Notes under the pieces: generated by a model
Databases searched by the model: none
What the model saw: only the letters and a program-made list of their open reading frames with translations
Told to the model about the DNA's origin: nothing
Position numbers and translations under genes: made by a program
Origin: Uranotaenia lowii
Lineage: Eukaryota > Arthropoda > Insecta > Diptera > Culicidae
DNA: 64,000 nucleotides
Assembly: GCF_029784155.1 (NCBI RefSeq)
Contig: NC_073691.1
Location: 29,479,130 to 29,543,129, forward strand
Direction of reading: 5' to 3'
Shown here: positions 1 to 11,554 of the stretch, piece after piece
Layout of the letters: every line of letters starts with the position of its first letter
Numbering within the stretch: position 1 is the stretch's first letter

Positions 1-1111
1 CATTTTTGTCATTTTTGTCATTTTTGTGATTTTTGTGATTTTTGTGATTTTTGTCATTTTTGTCATTTTTGTCATTTTTGTCATTTTTGTCATTTTTGTC
101 ATTTTTGTCATTTTTGTCATTTTTGTCATTTTTGTCATTTTTGTCATTTTTGTCATTTTTGTCATTTTTGTCATTTTTGTCATTTTTGTCATTTTTGTCA
201 TTTTTGTCATTTTTGTCATTTTTGTCATTTTTGTCATTTTTGTCATTTTTGTCATTTTTGTCATTTTTGTCATTTTTGTCATTTTTGTCATTTTTGTCAT
301 TTTTGTCATTTTTGTCATTTTTGTCATTTTTGTCATTTTTGTCATTTTTGTCATTTTTGTCATTTTTGTCATTTTTGTCATTTTTGTCATTTTTGTCATT
401 TTTGTCATTTTTGTCATTTTTGTCATTTTTGTCATTTTTGTCATTTTTGTCATTTTTGTCATTTTTGTCATTTTTGTCATTTTTGTCATTTTTGTCATTT
501 TTGTCATTTTTGTCATTTTTGTCATTTTTGTCATTTTTGTCATTTTTGTCATTTTTGTCATTTTTGTCATTTTTGTCATTTTTGTCATTTTTGTTATTTT
601 TGTTATTTTTGTCATTTTTGTCATTTTTGTCATTTTTGTCATTTTTGTCATTTTTGTCATTTTTGTCATTTTTGTCAGTTTTGTCATTTTTGTCATTTTT
701 GTCATTTTTGTCATTTTTGTCATTTTTGTCATTTTTGTCATTTTTGTCATTTTTGTCATTTTTGTCATTTTTGTCATTTTTGTCATTTTTGTCATTTTTG
801 TCATTTTTGTCATTTTTGTCATTTTTGTTATTTTTGTCATTTTTGTCATTTTTGTCATTTTTGTCATTTTTGTCATTTTTGTCATTTTTGTCATTTTTGT
901 CATTTTTGTCATTTTTGTCATTTTTGTCATTTTTGTCATTTTTGTCATTTTTGTCATTTTTGTCATTTTTGTCATTTTTGTCATTTTTGTCATTTTTGTC
1001 ATTTTTGTCATTTTTGTCATTTTTGTCATTTTTGTCATTTTTGTCATTTTTGTTATTTTTGTCATTTTTGTCATTTTTGTCATTTTTGTCATTTTTGTCA
1101 TTTTTTTTCCT
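1..1111. repeat. 9-bp minisatellite CATTTTTGT, about 120 copies, cut by the window edge
   Basis: Near-perfect tandem repeat of a 9-bp unit. Variants are few: CATTTTTGTGATT-type units near the left edge, TTATTTTTG at about 595-605, 827 and 1052, and CAGTTTTTG-like at 676. The unit lacks stops in several frames, so repeat ORFs up to 496 residues (VIF or LSF repeats) arise by chance. The unit equals the reverse complement of the array at 38145-42708. Confidence 0.97.
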
Positions 1112-1156
1112 TTTTTGCCATTTTTGACATTTTTGCCAATTCATTTGATTTTGATT
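1112..1156. repeat. Degenerate junction between two minisatellites
   Basis: T-rich transition made of decayed 9-bp units (GCCATTTTTGACATTTTTGCC) running directly into the 13-bp array that follows. Confidence 0.7.
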
Positions 1157-1860
1157 TCAGATTCAGATTTCAGATTCAGATTTCAGATTCAGATTTCAGA
1201 TTCAGATTTCAGATTCAGATTTCAGATTCAGATTTCAGATTCAGATTTCAGATTCAGATTTCAGATTCAGATTTCAGATTCAGATTTCAGATTCAGATTT
1301 CAGATTCAGATTTCAGATTCAGATTTCAGATTCAGATTTCAGATTCAGATTTCAGATTCAGATTTCAGATTCAGATTTCAGATTCAGATTTCAGATTCAG
1401 ATTTCAGATTCAGATTTCAGATTCAGATTTCAGATTCAGATTTTAGATTCAGATTTCAGATTCAGATTTCAGATTCAGAATTCAGATTCAGATTCAGATT
1501 GCAGATTTCAGATTGAGATTTCAGATTGAGATTTCAGATTGAGATTTCAGATTGAGATTTCAGATTGAGATTTCAGATTGAGATTTCAGATTGAGATTTC
1601 AGATTCAGATTTCAGATTCAGATTTCAGATTCAGATTTCAGATTCAGATTTCAGATTCAGATTTCAGATACAGATTTCAGATTCAGATTTCAGATTCAGA
1701 TTTCAGATTCAGATTTCAGATTCAGATTCCAGATTCAGATTCCAGATTCAGATTTCAGATTCAGATTTAAGATTTCAGATTCAAATTTCACATTCAGATT
1801 TCAGATTCAGATTTTAGATTTATATTTTTGATTCAGATTTCAGATTCAGAATTTTGATTC
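1157..1860. repeat. 13-bp minisatellite GATTCAGATTTCA
   Basis: Tandem repeat with a 13-bp period made of a 6-bp (CAGATT) plus a 7-bp (CAGATTT) half. A sub-block at about 1505-1595 has GATTGAGATTTCA, a C-to-G variant amplified in place. The array decays after about 1720 (TCCAGATTCAG, TTAAGATTTCAG). Open frames here are repeat translations. Confidence 0.95.
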
Positions 1861-3390
1861 AGATCAGTTCTAAATAAATGTTATTGACTTAAATTGGCTC
1901 GAAGTACAAGTCGTTCAATTTTCAAAAAACAGATTTGTACAAATTCCACAAATTTCGTTTCGCTAGCTTGCAACGAAAATGGAACGCGGAACTTGTTTCA
2001 ATTAAAATTTCCAATTACGCGATGAACCAAATGAGCAACAATTATTTACACTTTAGTAATCGAAATTTCGAATACCATTCGATTCCAGAACGAATCGATT
2101 CAGTTCGACTTCCAAATTTACACATATGTATGAACCTATAGGTGTATGATGAACTTGCCAGTTTAGAGCAACTCCTCATCCCAATTTCGACAATCAAGCC
2201 GTGATACAATAGTTAGTAACATCCGGTGCAGTTGCAATTATCCGTTCCAGGGGAAAGTCGTTCATCGATGGCCATGATTCTAGAAACAGGCAGATCCTAC
2301 TGGATCTACGGAAACAAAGGAAAAAGTTCCGGTTACTGATTGCAATTATTGTTCTTCGCGCGATGCACGATGATTGGTGAAATGAGATTGGAAAATCCCA
2401 AAGCGCGACAACGAAGGACAACGTGGGCGCGATTCGTGCCTGATGGATTTTCATCTGCTGCTGGCTCCCGGCGGGCGCTTTCTGTGGTTGCAGCAAGTCA
2501 ATCGCATCTTTCTAGGGTCTCATCCGGCAATTGGTCGGCTATTTGATGGATCTGTTCCGATGCCATCGATGCTGAAGGTGGCACACTCCAGGAAAAGTTT
2601 TCCAACCAACCGGTAACGGAGTGACGGGACTCAATTTATTTGGCTGTCGCGAAACTATCGACGAAATTGTTTGCCCAACGGGAAATGGAAGTGTTGCCAA
2701 GAAAGTAAAATGTTAAATATAAAAGTGTAAATGTAAAAGTTTTCAAATGTGTTTTGAAAAAAGTTTGGAAGACTTGCTGTACTCTGTATTGGGAAATCTG
2801 TACACCAAGTGAATGAAGTTAAATACGGATGGAAGCACGTTTGTCTTGAAAGTATTTGAATCGGGCAAGTGATTTCTCTCTATATCTTTTGCTTCGTTTT
2901 AAGCAAAAAATTATGAAAATTGATTCTTCCGCACCCCAACTAATTAATCCCGGTCTCCGAACAAACTCATCGCTTACAGCGCATTCCAAAGGAAACTCTA
3001 TTAAACAAAGACTTCAGATCATTTGGTTACCATTTGGGCGGTTTTTGTATCTTATGAAGATTTTTAAGGACGCTTAGTTAACACTATGAACAACATCTTT
3101 TCAGTAGATAATTACGAAAATCACAATTTATTGCATTCAAATCGATTGAAAATCATTTTCCCCAAGAAAGGAATGCTTATCAATGAAAGAAAATACACCC
3201 AAAGATCAGGATTTATTCCAATCATGGCATACAGGTATAAGCACCTTATTGGCATAGGATTCACACACTATTGGCGTTAATGAGCTTTGCAGCCGTTGGA
3301 TTAGTCCCACCTGCACAAAAACTGTGTGTCTGCCTATAAAATAAAAAATCTCCACTGTTGGCGAAACGGATCCAGCGTGTTAAACCGCTA
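1861..3390. other. Intergenic DNA, no gene recognised
   Basis: Mostly unremarkable. 2190-2680 is GC-richer with mixed sequence but no convincing long frame, splice pair or family match. The rest is AT-rich. Short open frames of 60-100 codons here resemble chance frames. Confidence 0.5.
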
Positions 3391-3730
3391 GCCAAGATTT
3401 TAGTCAACTATGCGTATTTCAGTAGATAGACTACTAGCCAGGCTGAAAAAGAGGAGAGGAGTGGTCACTCTTGACATAAGGGACGCTTTCAACAGCGTCA
3501 GTTGGGCAGCGATTGCGTCGTCACTCATTTAAACGAGGATTCCGGCATATATCTGTAGGGTAGTGAAGTGTTACTTCCGTAACCGCCAACTACAGTATAT
3601 GACCAGCGAGGGATTAGAAACAGTGAATGTCTTGACGGGGGTTTCATAAGGATCGATACTTGATACGATCGGTATTGAGGAACATTACCTACGAGGAACT
3701 TCTAAGACTGCGTCTGCCCACGGCACAGGA
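3391..3730 (+). pseudogene. Decayed non-LTR retrotransposon reverse transcriptase (R1-like)
   Basis: Translation from 3461 gives VVTLDIRDAFNSVSW (RT motif A with its catalytic Asp), then IPAYICRVVKCYFRNRQLQY and LTGVS-stop-GSIL (motif B, with the usual Gln changed to a stop). A TAA also follows SSLI. After a frame change, NITYEELLRLRLPT resembles the segment that precedes the F/YADD box in R1-clade enzymes, but the box itself is missing. With two stops, a frameshift and a lost active-site motif, it cannot make a working enzyme. The R1-like assignment is from motif style; another R1-group or LOA family is possible. Confidence 0.72.
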
Positions 3731-4320
3731 ACATAGGACTTTACTTTCAGCGTATGGTATGTCGCGTACGTGTGTAGAATAACCCACCGTAACCGTCATG
3801 GAGAAGCCGAGTAGAACGCGCCCTCTGCAATGGAGGCTGCGGGTATAAGACATGACCTTCTCCGCAGTCGAACTCGTAGGAGGAAGAGTGTTTACGCCGC
3901 AAAATACCCTCGGGTAGTGTGCTGTGACAGGCGATAAGCTAGAATAAGCTGCTCTGGGCACACGTCGGGCAAAAAAGCCTAGGGTTGCCAGCTACAAAAT
4001 TGCCAGCCAAAGGAAAAAGGAAGACCGGACTATGGTCGGTAAAGGATGCCCTTTCGGCGGGGGGCTTTCGAGCCCCCCGTAGAGAGAAGAGCATCTACGC
4101 CGTGGAATATTCTCGGATAGAGTGATTTCCCGTCATCTTCGGGTGAGTCACTCAAGTCGATGTATGATGACGTCTTCGCTCGGAAATCATCCGAGTAGTT
4201 TCGGAAAGCCCCGGACGTGTGCTGTGATAGTCGCGAGTCTAGGATGAGCCGCTCTCGATCGGCACACAGAAGGGCAAAGAGGAGAGGGCCTTGAGTCAAA
4301 CCAAGTGGAGCCAAGATCTT
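3731..4320 (+). mobile_element. 3' remnant of the same retrotransposon, with an internal imperfect duplication
   Basis: GC-rich non-coding DNA directly after the RT relic. Two diverged copies of one module are visible: about 3880-3985 (GAAGAGTGTTTACGCCGC ... GTGTGCTGTGACAGGCGATA) and about 4084-4290 (GAAGAGCATCTACGCCGT ... GTGTGCTGTGATAGTCGCGA). A strong hairpin lies between them at 4058-4079. Placement in the retrotransposon 3'UTR is inferred from position and composition. Confidence 0.5.
4058..4079 (+). other. GC hairpin with TTCG tetraloop
   Basis: CGGGGGGCT, loop TTCG (4067-4070), AGCCCCCCG: a 9-bp perfect stem closed by a TTCG loop, one of the most stable RNA tetraloops. It sits in the retrotransposon remnant, between the two copies of its 3' module. 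Confidence 0.7.
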
Positions 4321-4324
4321 TAGT

Positions 4325-4641
4325 TGTTACAGTAGAGGTCGCTGGTCTCTAGCAGTGGACTCGACCAGAGGCGGAACGCATGATAGTCGTGGTAACCAAG
4401 CAAGCCTCAAGTTACCAGTAAAGGCCGTACCTCAAGTCGCCAGAGGAATGGTCTTTAGTCTTGAATTGTAGGTTTCATAGGCAATCAAGCTGTACTTCCT
4501 ATTTCGTGTTTGGAAGGTCTTCGGTTCTGTGATATGGTGTTCAGGTGTGGGTCATCAATAACTTAGTTTTTCTGTTAATTTCTGTTAATGGAGTGGCGCT
4601 GAAGTCGTATGCCTCCATGGGATCGGGCAGTGGCGGCTACA
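4325..4641 (+). mobile_element. Candidate solitary or 5' LTR
   Basis: A segment starting TGTTAC and ending GCTACA (TG...CA ends), followed after TTT by a tRNA-complementary primer site. No second LTR copy was found, so the left boundary is a guess based on TG...CA and the size (317 bp). Confidence 0.4.
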
Positions 4642-4644
4642 TTT

Positions 4645-4662
4645 TGGCGCCCGACGTGGGGC
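4645..4662 (+). other. LTR-retrotransposon primer binding site, tRNA-Lys type
   Basis: TGGCGCCCGACGTGGGGC. It begins with TGG (complement of the tRNA CCA end) and has the TGGCGCCC form known for tRNA-Lys-primed elements. It lies just downstream of a CA dinucleotide, as expected after a 5' LTR. No gag or pol remnant follows. Confidence 0.6.
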
Positions 4663-5080
4663 GCTGAAATATGATCAGGACTTTTGTGTGATATACTGTA
4701 TAAAACTACAATCGTGATTTTTACCAATTAGATAGCGTCTTTTTTAGACCTCAATGTTTTTAAACCAAAACATTCATCGGATCGAATTCTCTCAGACAGC
4801 TTGTCAAGAGTATTCAGTAGACTAATGAGTCTGAATTATGCTAGATGCCCTTTGGCGTTTGCTCGATTTTGTTATAGTTATAAACTTGGCAGTTTTCTAC
4901 AGGTTCGAAAGAAATAATCTCGGCAAACTTTTCGATGCTTTTACAGGATGGCTATTTAGAGACATTTTATGCTAATGACGTTCCATAAACTGTGTAAATC
5001 CTCAAGCTTTTTCTAGCTACTGAAGTTCCTCGAAGCGACCAGGGTAGCTTTATTCTTTAATCATGGCCTCTAAGTTTCAG
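4663..5080. other. AT-rich DNA after the primer site, no coding relic seen
   Basis: Should be the internal region of the LTR element if it is intact, but no frame resembling gag, protease or polymerase can be read. Probably decayed or deleted. Confidence 0.35.
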
Positions 5081-5081
5081 G

Positions 5082-5200
5082 CAACCTGTGCAGACCTGTC
5101 CAGAGCTCAGAGGAACGACAAACACTGCTGCCTTACTCACTATCTTGCTGACTGACTGACTGACTGACTGCGTGCACGCTTGGGGCGAAATACCCGATGT
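5082..5200 (+). repeat. Repeat segment with CTGA run, related to 7360-7470
   Basis: Shares ACCTGTCC(A/G)GAGCTC and CTGACTGACTGCGTGCA(C/T)GCTT with 7360-7470, in the same orientation and 2.3 kb apart. A CTGA microsatellite lies at 5148-5170. Probably two pieces of one LTR-type repeat flanking 5.2-7.3 kb. Confidence 0.5.
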
Positions 5201-5979
5201 CGGTTTAATCCGTTCACATATCCTCCTCCTTTCCCAGACAAAATAACATTTATATAATTACAAAAAACCTTATATTAAATCGTTTCTTTTGATCACGTTC
5301 TCAAGAAAAAAAAATGACATGGAGTTGTCATTGCACACAAAATGTTCGTTTTCCATAGAGAAAACTGGCTATGAAAGACACTAATTATGTGGAATATCGA
5401 TACAAATTAAACTAGTTTGTTTTTCTTCAATATCACTCGTCTACATGGTTTCTTCATGAATCTAATCAATAAACTTATGTGAAGTAGGTATCTAGAACTT
5501 ACGCTACAATGCGTAGCCCATGCTTACATACTCTCTATTCTCTTTTTCTAAGAAATGCAAATCATTGGTGAACATTCTAAATATCCTTCTTAACAACGTG
5601 TAACCACGTTGTATAACATTGTTTTTATCATCAGACGCTGAATAATTTAAAACACATTTTATAAAAGCACAAGACAAATAAGCACTTTAGACCCATTTTC
5701 TTTTTCACAGATTGTGCATTTCGGTCCAAATTTATCCACTTACATAATGTTTACGATATGCATTGGGTGTAGAAATTTTTTTAAGGTCTTTTCCTCCTGG
5801 TTTGTTTCACTCTTGTCTAAATTCGAACCCATGAACAGAAAATAACATTTGGTCAGTTATCCTGTTCGTTACCGAAATTATCAGATTTCATCGATCTTTC
5901 ATTAATCTAACTCGCTGTACATTTTGAAGTTTTGTTCTCCAGTCACCTTGAAATTAATTTTTAATTTCAAATTTTCACA
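5201..5979. other. AT-rich DNA, nothing recognised
   Basis: No open frame of note, no terminal repeats, no tandem structure. Lies between the CTGA-containing repeat and the first satellite block. Confidence 0.4.
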
Positions 5980-7080
5980 TAACCCGCTTGCTTCAAATTG
6001 ATGGCATGTTGGGCTATCCTTTCGACTTTTTCTCGTTTTCAAGTTGTATTCTCAAATAAAAACAATTCTCTAAGCTGCCCCTCAACTTTCATCCTTATTT
6101 TCTATCATCTTAAACTGTCTTTGCAACTGGTTTGATCATTTATTTAAAAATATATTTATATTCTATTACTTTTTATCTACTTTATTTATACGTTAAACTA
6201 GACAAACACTTTTTTTTACTTGAAATTTTAAACAATTTGTTAAGGTTTCCTCAAGACTCGCCTAATTGTTCTCTATTATCTAAAGGTGTATCCTAAACCC
6301 GGTTGATTATTTATTTTTCAGATACTGGGGCTGTCCTCCTAACATATTTTTTTTTCAAGCTGTTCTCTCAATACGCTTCATAGTTAAAGTTGAATCTTAT
6401 TGCAAGCTTTTCTCTTAATCCTCTTAAGTTTCAATTTATTCAAGCTCGACTTACATTTTTTTTATTTAAAGCTGTCTTCTTGACTCGCTTTAAATTTCTT
6501 ACTTATCTCGAGCTGTCCTCTCAACCCGTTTGATTTTCAACTTGATAACTCGCTTGAAATTTGTATAGATATGTTAAGGCTGTCCTTTCAACTCGCCTTT
6601 TCAATTTTAAGCTGTCTTCTCAATTCACATGAAATTTTATTAGATAAATTCAAGCTGTTCTCTCAACTCGTCGCTCAATTTCAAGCTGTCCTCTCAATTC
6701 ACTAAAAATAACTTCTATCGATATTTTCGGGCTCTCTTAACTCGCCTTTCCAATTTCAAGCTGCCCTCTCAACTCGCTTATGATTACCATCGATATGTTC
6801 AGACTGTCCTTTCAACTCACCTTTCAATTTCCAGCTGTGATTTCAAATCGCTTGAAATTTCTACTGATATGTTCAGGCTGTCCTCTGAACTCGCCTTTCG
6901 ATTTCAAGCTGTCCTCTCAATTTGCTTGAAATTTCTATCGATGTATTCAGGAAATACTTTTAACTTGTCTTTCACTTTCAAATGATCCTCTCAACCCGTT
7001 TGAAATTTTGAACATGATCATGCTTTCCTTAAGACTCGCTCAAAATTTCAATTTTATTCTTTTTTTTAATGAAACCCTAG
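5980..7080 (+). repeat. Satellite block 1: ~74-bp dimer built on CTGTCCTCTCAACTCGC
   Basis: Degenerate tandem repeat. A ~43-bp subunit (CTGTCCTCTCAA...CTTGAAATTTCTATCGATATGTTCAGG) alternates with a ~31-bp subunit (CTGTCCTCTCAACTCGCC...TTTCAATTTCAAG). Units are clearest at 6500-6960 and fade at both edges (5980-6480, 7000-7080). All units read the same way as blocks 2 and 3. Frames through it are repeat translations. Confidence 0.85.
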
Positions 7081-7359
7081 AAAGACTGAATATTCCAGTG
7101 TTTGCCTTATTTCAAAACTCACTCAGTTTTTTTAATTATTTCAAGCAATATAAATTTCACATAATACACTCATTCTACCACATACTTTTTTCTTGGTTAG
7201 TTAAAAATTGCTTGTTTTTTTTTAAGCAAGTTTGATGAAAATTAGATTTGCGTGAATTGTTTATCACATTTGTTTACATTTTTTGGTTCCTTTTTCTTTA
7301 ATATTTTCTCGTTTTTCGAGGTTTACGGAAAATTACCTGTCACGGTCGCCAAATATGTG

Positions 7360-7470
7360 GACCTGTCCGGAGCTCCGAAGCCGCACTGGAGAGCACCCAG
7401 ATCACGAGATGCTGGGGGAGCGCAATGTTGACATGCTTGCTTCCTCACTGACTGACTGCGTGCATGCTTA
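7360..7470 (+). repeat. Second copy of the CTGA-containing repeat segment
   Basis: Contains ACCTGTCCGGAGCTC and CTGACTGACTGCGTGCATGC, matching 5082-5200. The two flank satellite block 1. Confidence 0.5.
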
Positions 7471-9165
7471 GAAGTACTGTTTCTTTAATTTGATGATAAC
7501 TTTAAATACTTGTCAACTTCGAACAATGGCAAATGAATACTTATAAAAGGGCTTTCCGAAGAAATTCAAGCACAATTTAAATCCTTCAATCTGCATAGTT
7601 CGAAATTGAATTGCGAATAGTTGTTGATATCGGCAACACTGCATTGCTGCCATCGAAAAGACAATACAGTAGTTTCCAATTTCGGGATCGGAACGTCTCT
7701 CCCAAGTGGCAATGGCGATGGCAAATGCGGTCGTGTAACTGCTGATGCTGATAATTACGTGTCGCGCCCAGGAGAGCAATGCTGGATCATTAAATCCACG
7801 AAGATAGATACAACATTCGAGAACGACTCAATCAATTCGTTAGTCCGTCGGAACCATTTGGGCGGACTTAATTTTGAAATCCAAAAACCCAACAATTTGA
7901 AGAATTTAATGAATTTCCCAAAAATTCTACATGAAACTCTACTTGCTCATTTTCACCATCTTTTATTTCTTCTAACTTTCTGTGCTTCTTTTTAAATTCA
8001 TAATCTTGAAACATAACTATAAAGGTCATTGGCTTCACCGATAAAGTCGATAAACTAAATAATTAACATCCTGAAAATTTTCAAAAGGTTTTGTCTTTTG
8101 AACGGAGTCATAATTTCAAACTTCCAATATCGTATATTCAATAATATTTATCTTTATTTTCTTCTGGTTCGAATGTCCAGAAACCCCAAAAACCGATCCG
8201 ATCCTATAGAGAAAAATATAGCTACCGAACCGGAAAAAGTCTGAACCGTAACACTTGAATGTCCAAAACAACTTCTCAACCTTTCCATATGATTGTTGTT
8301 CTTGGCACCAGAAGAGTTTCTTCTCTGAAAAAACAAAAAAAAACCAATCCCAAAAGCCATGTCCCACTTTGTGTCACCGATGCCGATGATGATAACACTC
8401 ACTGATTAGAGTCTGGAGATATGCCACCAGAAGCTTCTTCGATTTCCGATGGACCACAACCCAGGAGCAACACTTTATTACCCATGACTCCTTTCCCCTT
8501 CCCCCCTCAAGTAAGAAAGTACCATGTAGCTCTTCCGGGTCATTCCAAGGATAAATGTCCGGATCAGCTTCCGGAAAACAACACTTGGTCCCCTAATGGT
8601 CATGTTCCGCCGATGCTCTGGTGGTTTAGGAGGTTCCCCTTTCGGAATTTCTTTTTGACTGTATGTCTAATTTTGCTCCCCCTTTCCCCTTTGATTTGGA
8701 TTTGGTCCACTGAGTTTCTCCATTTGAACGGAGCCGATTTCTTTCGGTTGCTTTCGATTGCCGGATCAAAGGGACTCGATTGGCTTCAATCGGGGGGGAA
8801 GTGAAGACCTGAGGAAGTTTATTTTATTTTTATGATTCCGAACAAGGTCATTTTATTTTCCACATTGGTGTCCAGATCAGAGATCTCGGTCCGTTTAGAT
8901 CTCAAGAGACCTGGACATCGATAATGGCCAATTGATTTTTATTTATTGGAATTAGGGGGTTCGACTTCGAAGGAGCAGCAATGTTTTTGGTTTTGGGGAG
9001 AAAAGAAAACTTAAGTTCTTCCTTCTTACAATGGCCAATGGAGAATTGCCCGGATGATAAAAGTTGTGGAATGTTCTTTTGCTGTCAAACGCTCGAAAAG
9101 TACGATGGGGTATTTAACAATATTTCGGTTCGGATAAATTATTTTTAATTTAATGCAACATTGTC
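7471..9165. other. Intergenic DNA, no gene recognised
   Basis: GC-richer patches at 7600-7870 and 8400-8810 carry open frames of 124 and 127 codons on the plus strand. Neither resembles a known family or has codon or splice support. Could be conserved non-coding or host single-copy DNA. Confidence 0.4.
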
Positions 9166-10116
9166 ACCCTTATTCTTGTTTACGGCGTATCTGGCTTTCG
9201 TTCGAACGGATCCTTTCGAACGAATTCGAAAAAGGTATTCTTGTTTTTGTACGAACGCGATAGGTTAAATTTTGGTGTTGCCCGATGAACTTCGAAATTG
9301 TTGGGCAGCAACCTGGTTGAAAATGACAGTTCAAATTTTAACATTGGAATAAAAATTTGTTCTTTTGTGTCTTGTGGATCTAGTCCTCCCGTGAGTTTCG
9401 GAAAAAAATTATTAAAAAAGAACATCAGCAGTCGCCGGGGCTAATTCCGACATCTTCAGCAGCAGAAACAAACGCCTGCCGGTATAAAAACTGTTCAATT
9501 GTGCCCAAGTGTTCCGGTATCAAGATGGTGTCCCCAATACTAGGCGGTGAGAACGATGCTGCTGCTAATGTCACTGCTGCTGTAAAGCTCCTTCACCGGA
9601 GTAAAAAATTGGAATCCGGCTACAAGCCTCAATTAAAAAATAAAAGTTTTAAAATTTTGAATCAAAACTCGCTAATTTGAGCCACATAAATTCTTTTGTT
9701 TTGAACCACAACCGTCCTGAAATTCACAAATGCCTTTAGTTCACAGCATTAGGCTTGCATTTGCCGGTGGCAAAAAAAAAACATCAGTCGAAAAAAAAAA
9801 ATCTTTAGCGAAAATGTTCGTTTTTTTTTTCATTACTCAGCCTGGACAGAAAATTGATGTTTTCGTTGGATATCCTCCCAATATTACGTTTTTCCTCAAT
9901 TTTTGGCCCTTTTAACGAATTCCGTTCGCAGCATCAGACTCGCGTTTGACGACCGATAGTAAAAATATTTTCGATAGAAAACGAGAATGCAACATTTCGT
10001 TCGAACGAGCTATGTTCGAAAGATCGCACTGCTCTGATTCGTGCGAACGAAAACAAGAATGCGAAATTGCCTAACTTTCGAACAAATATCATTCGATCGA
10101 AAACGAGAATAAGGGT
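9166..10116. mobile_element. Inverted-repeat element, about 950 bp, with subterminal TTCGAACGA motifs
   Basis: Ends are ACCCTTATTCTTGTTT (9166-9181) and the inverted match AAACGAGAATAAGGGT (10101-10116), one mismatch in 16. Both arms repeat subterminal copies of ATTCTYGTTTTCGNNCGAA and TTCGAACGA, a layout typical of transposase-binding subterminal repeats. No transposase frame is visible, so it would be non-autonomous. No clear target duplication was found (TTGTC on the left, ATGTA on the right). Confidence 0.55.
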
Positions 10117-10384
10117 ATGTATCTCCATCATCGCTAAAAAACTGCATGTCAATCATACACAAAATATTAAATTGAAACTTTATGTATATTGACCAGACTT
10201 GCCCGGTCTTCCGTAGCGGTTGCGTAGGAAAATTGGGCCACAATGATCTTAAGCCTTGTCTCTCGACGACTGCCCGGATCGGTGCGAGTCTCAAAAACGG
10301 ACCGATTACTTGTCGGTTAGACGCCGTCCGAGTTTTGTTCGGATTTTTCGCTATTCCGGATTAATTCCCCGCTGCTAAAACCTA

Positions 10385-10863
10385 GTGAACCTGTATATAA
10401 GAGAAGTGACAACTGAAACACAAAATTCCAATCGAGCAAAAGAAATGTCAAAATTGATTCCAATCGATCCGAGCATTTTTTCGCAGAGCTTTTACCTTTC
10501 TTATTGAAAACTCAACCAAGGAAGGTATTGTGATTGTTGTTATAGTTCATGCAGATAATGTTTTAGCTGGTCATATGAATTTACGATTAGGTGCAATTTT
10601 TGTCAATGCTTTGGTGAATCGTGTTTCTAGTTAGAAAACTAACTGATTATTAACGAAATTCAAGTCATTCATACCGTTTATCGCGATCCTTCGGGCATCG
10701 AGTTCAATCTTGTTTTGTTGGATTGAAGGAGCGTTCACTTTAGAGCTTGAACATTAAGCCAGAAAACAGTGCTGGGAATTTTTTTGTCCAATATTTCGGC
10801 GATGTTGCCACATATTTTATTTTAAGAGGGATCAGATGTCGCTTCTCTTATATGAAGGTTCAC
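10385..10863. mobile_element. TA-flanked MITE, 479 bp
   Basis: Terminal inverted repeats GTGAACCTGTATATAAG...GAAGTGACA (10385-10411) and its inverted counterpart ending 10863, three mismatches in 27. Flanked by TA at 10383-10384 and 10864-10865, the target duplication used by Tc1/mariner elements. No transposase inside. Confidence 0.72.
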
Positions 10864-10865
10864 TA

Positions 10866-11550
10866 CTAAAACCCAGCATTGAATTTACATAAACAAAAAC
10901 CGTCGTCTGGTGTCACTGGATGTACGAGACCAATTTCAGAGCGACTTCTGGCAGACTATTCAATCTGGATTAATCAAAGCCATCATATTTTTTTTCAGAT
11001 TTCACTGCAAAATTGTTTACAAGTTTGATATAACCACGTATAACGCTTCCAAAGTAATTGGATTTTAAAACCTTTCAAAGTGAGATTATTTAATATGACT
11101 TATAACTGTGCTCAAACCATATTTTCATCCGAACACTATCTTCATCGAAGGGGTTTTAACGGCGATTCCAGATGAAATGCTTCATTTTCATTTTCCGGAG
11201 ACCATTCGCCTCAAAAACTTTCAATCGAATCTCTGGTTAGAAAATTTCGCTAACATCGGTGGATTGATGGGCAAGACGTTCCAACGACACTCACTTGGGC
11301 TCCAGTAATAATGGACTGCAGGCTTTTTCGACGAAAAGCATGACTTAACGAACTCCGGATTCTTCTAGGCAATGCAAATCTAGGAATCTAGGAAAAATGT
11401 TGTGTGATATAAGTGTTTGGTCATATTTTTCTTATTATTTGTTTTATGTATGGTGAAATAAAATTTAAATGCATGACCGCAACTGTTTTTGATAATTTTT
11501 TCAACGAAAATTAACAAACAAATCAACAGAGTAGAAAAAACAACAGGGCA
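10866..11550. other. AT-rich DNA, nothing recognised
   Basis: One 66-codon plus-strand frame at 11108-11308 has no recognisable similarity. No repeats or terminal structures seen. Confidence 0.4.
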
Positions 11551-11554
11551 AAGC

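Noticed and set aside
26..1516. 496-residue VIF repeat frame continuing into SDFRFRFQIQI repeats
   Set aside because: Frame through two adjoining minisatellites, not a protein.
1..1860. CRISPR array
   Set aside because: Contiguous tandem units without spacers, in a eukaryotic setting.
8421..8804. 127-codon plus frame with a hydrophobic stretch (FFLTVCLILLPLSPLIWIW)
   Set aside because: No family resemblance, no promoter or splice support; hydrophobic runs are common in T-rich DNA.
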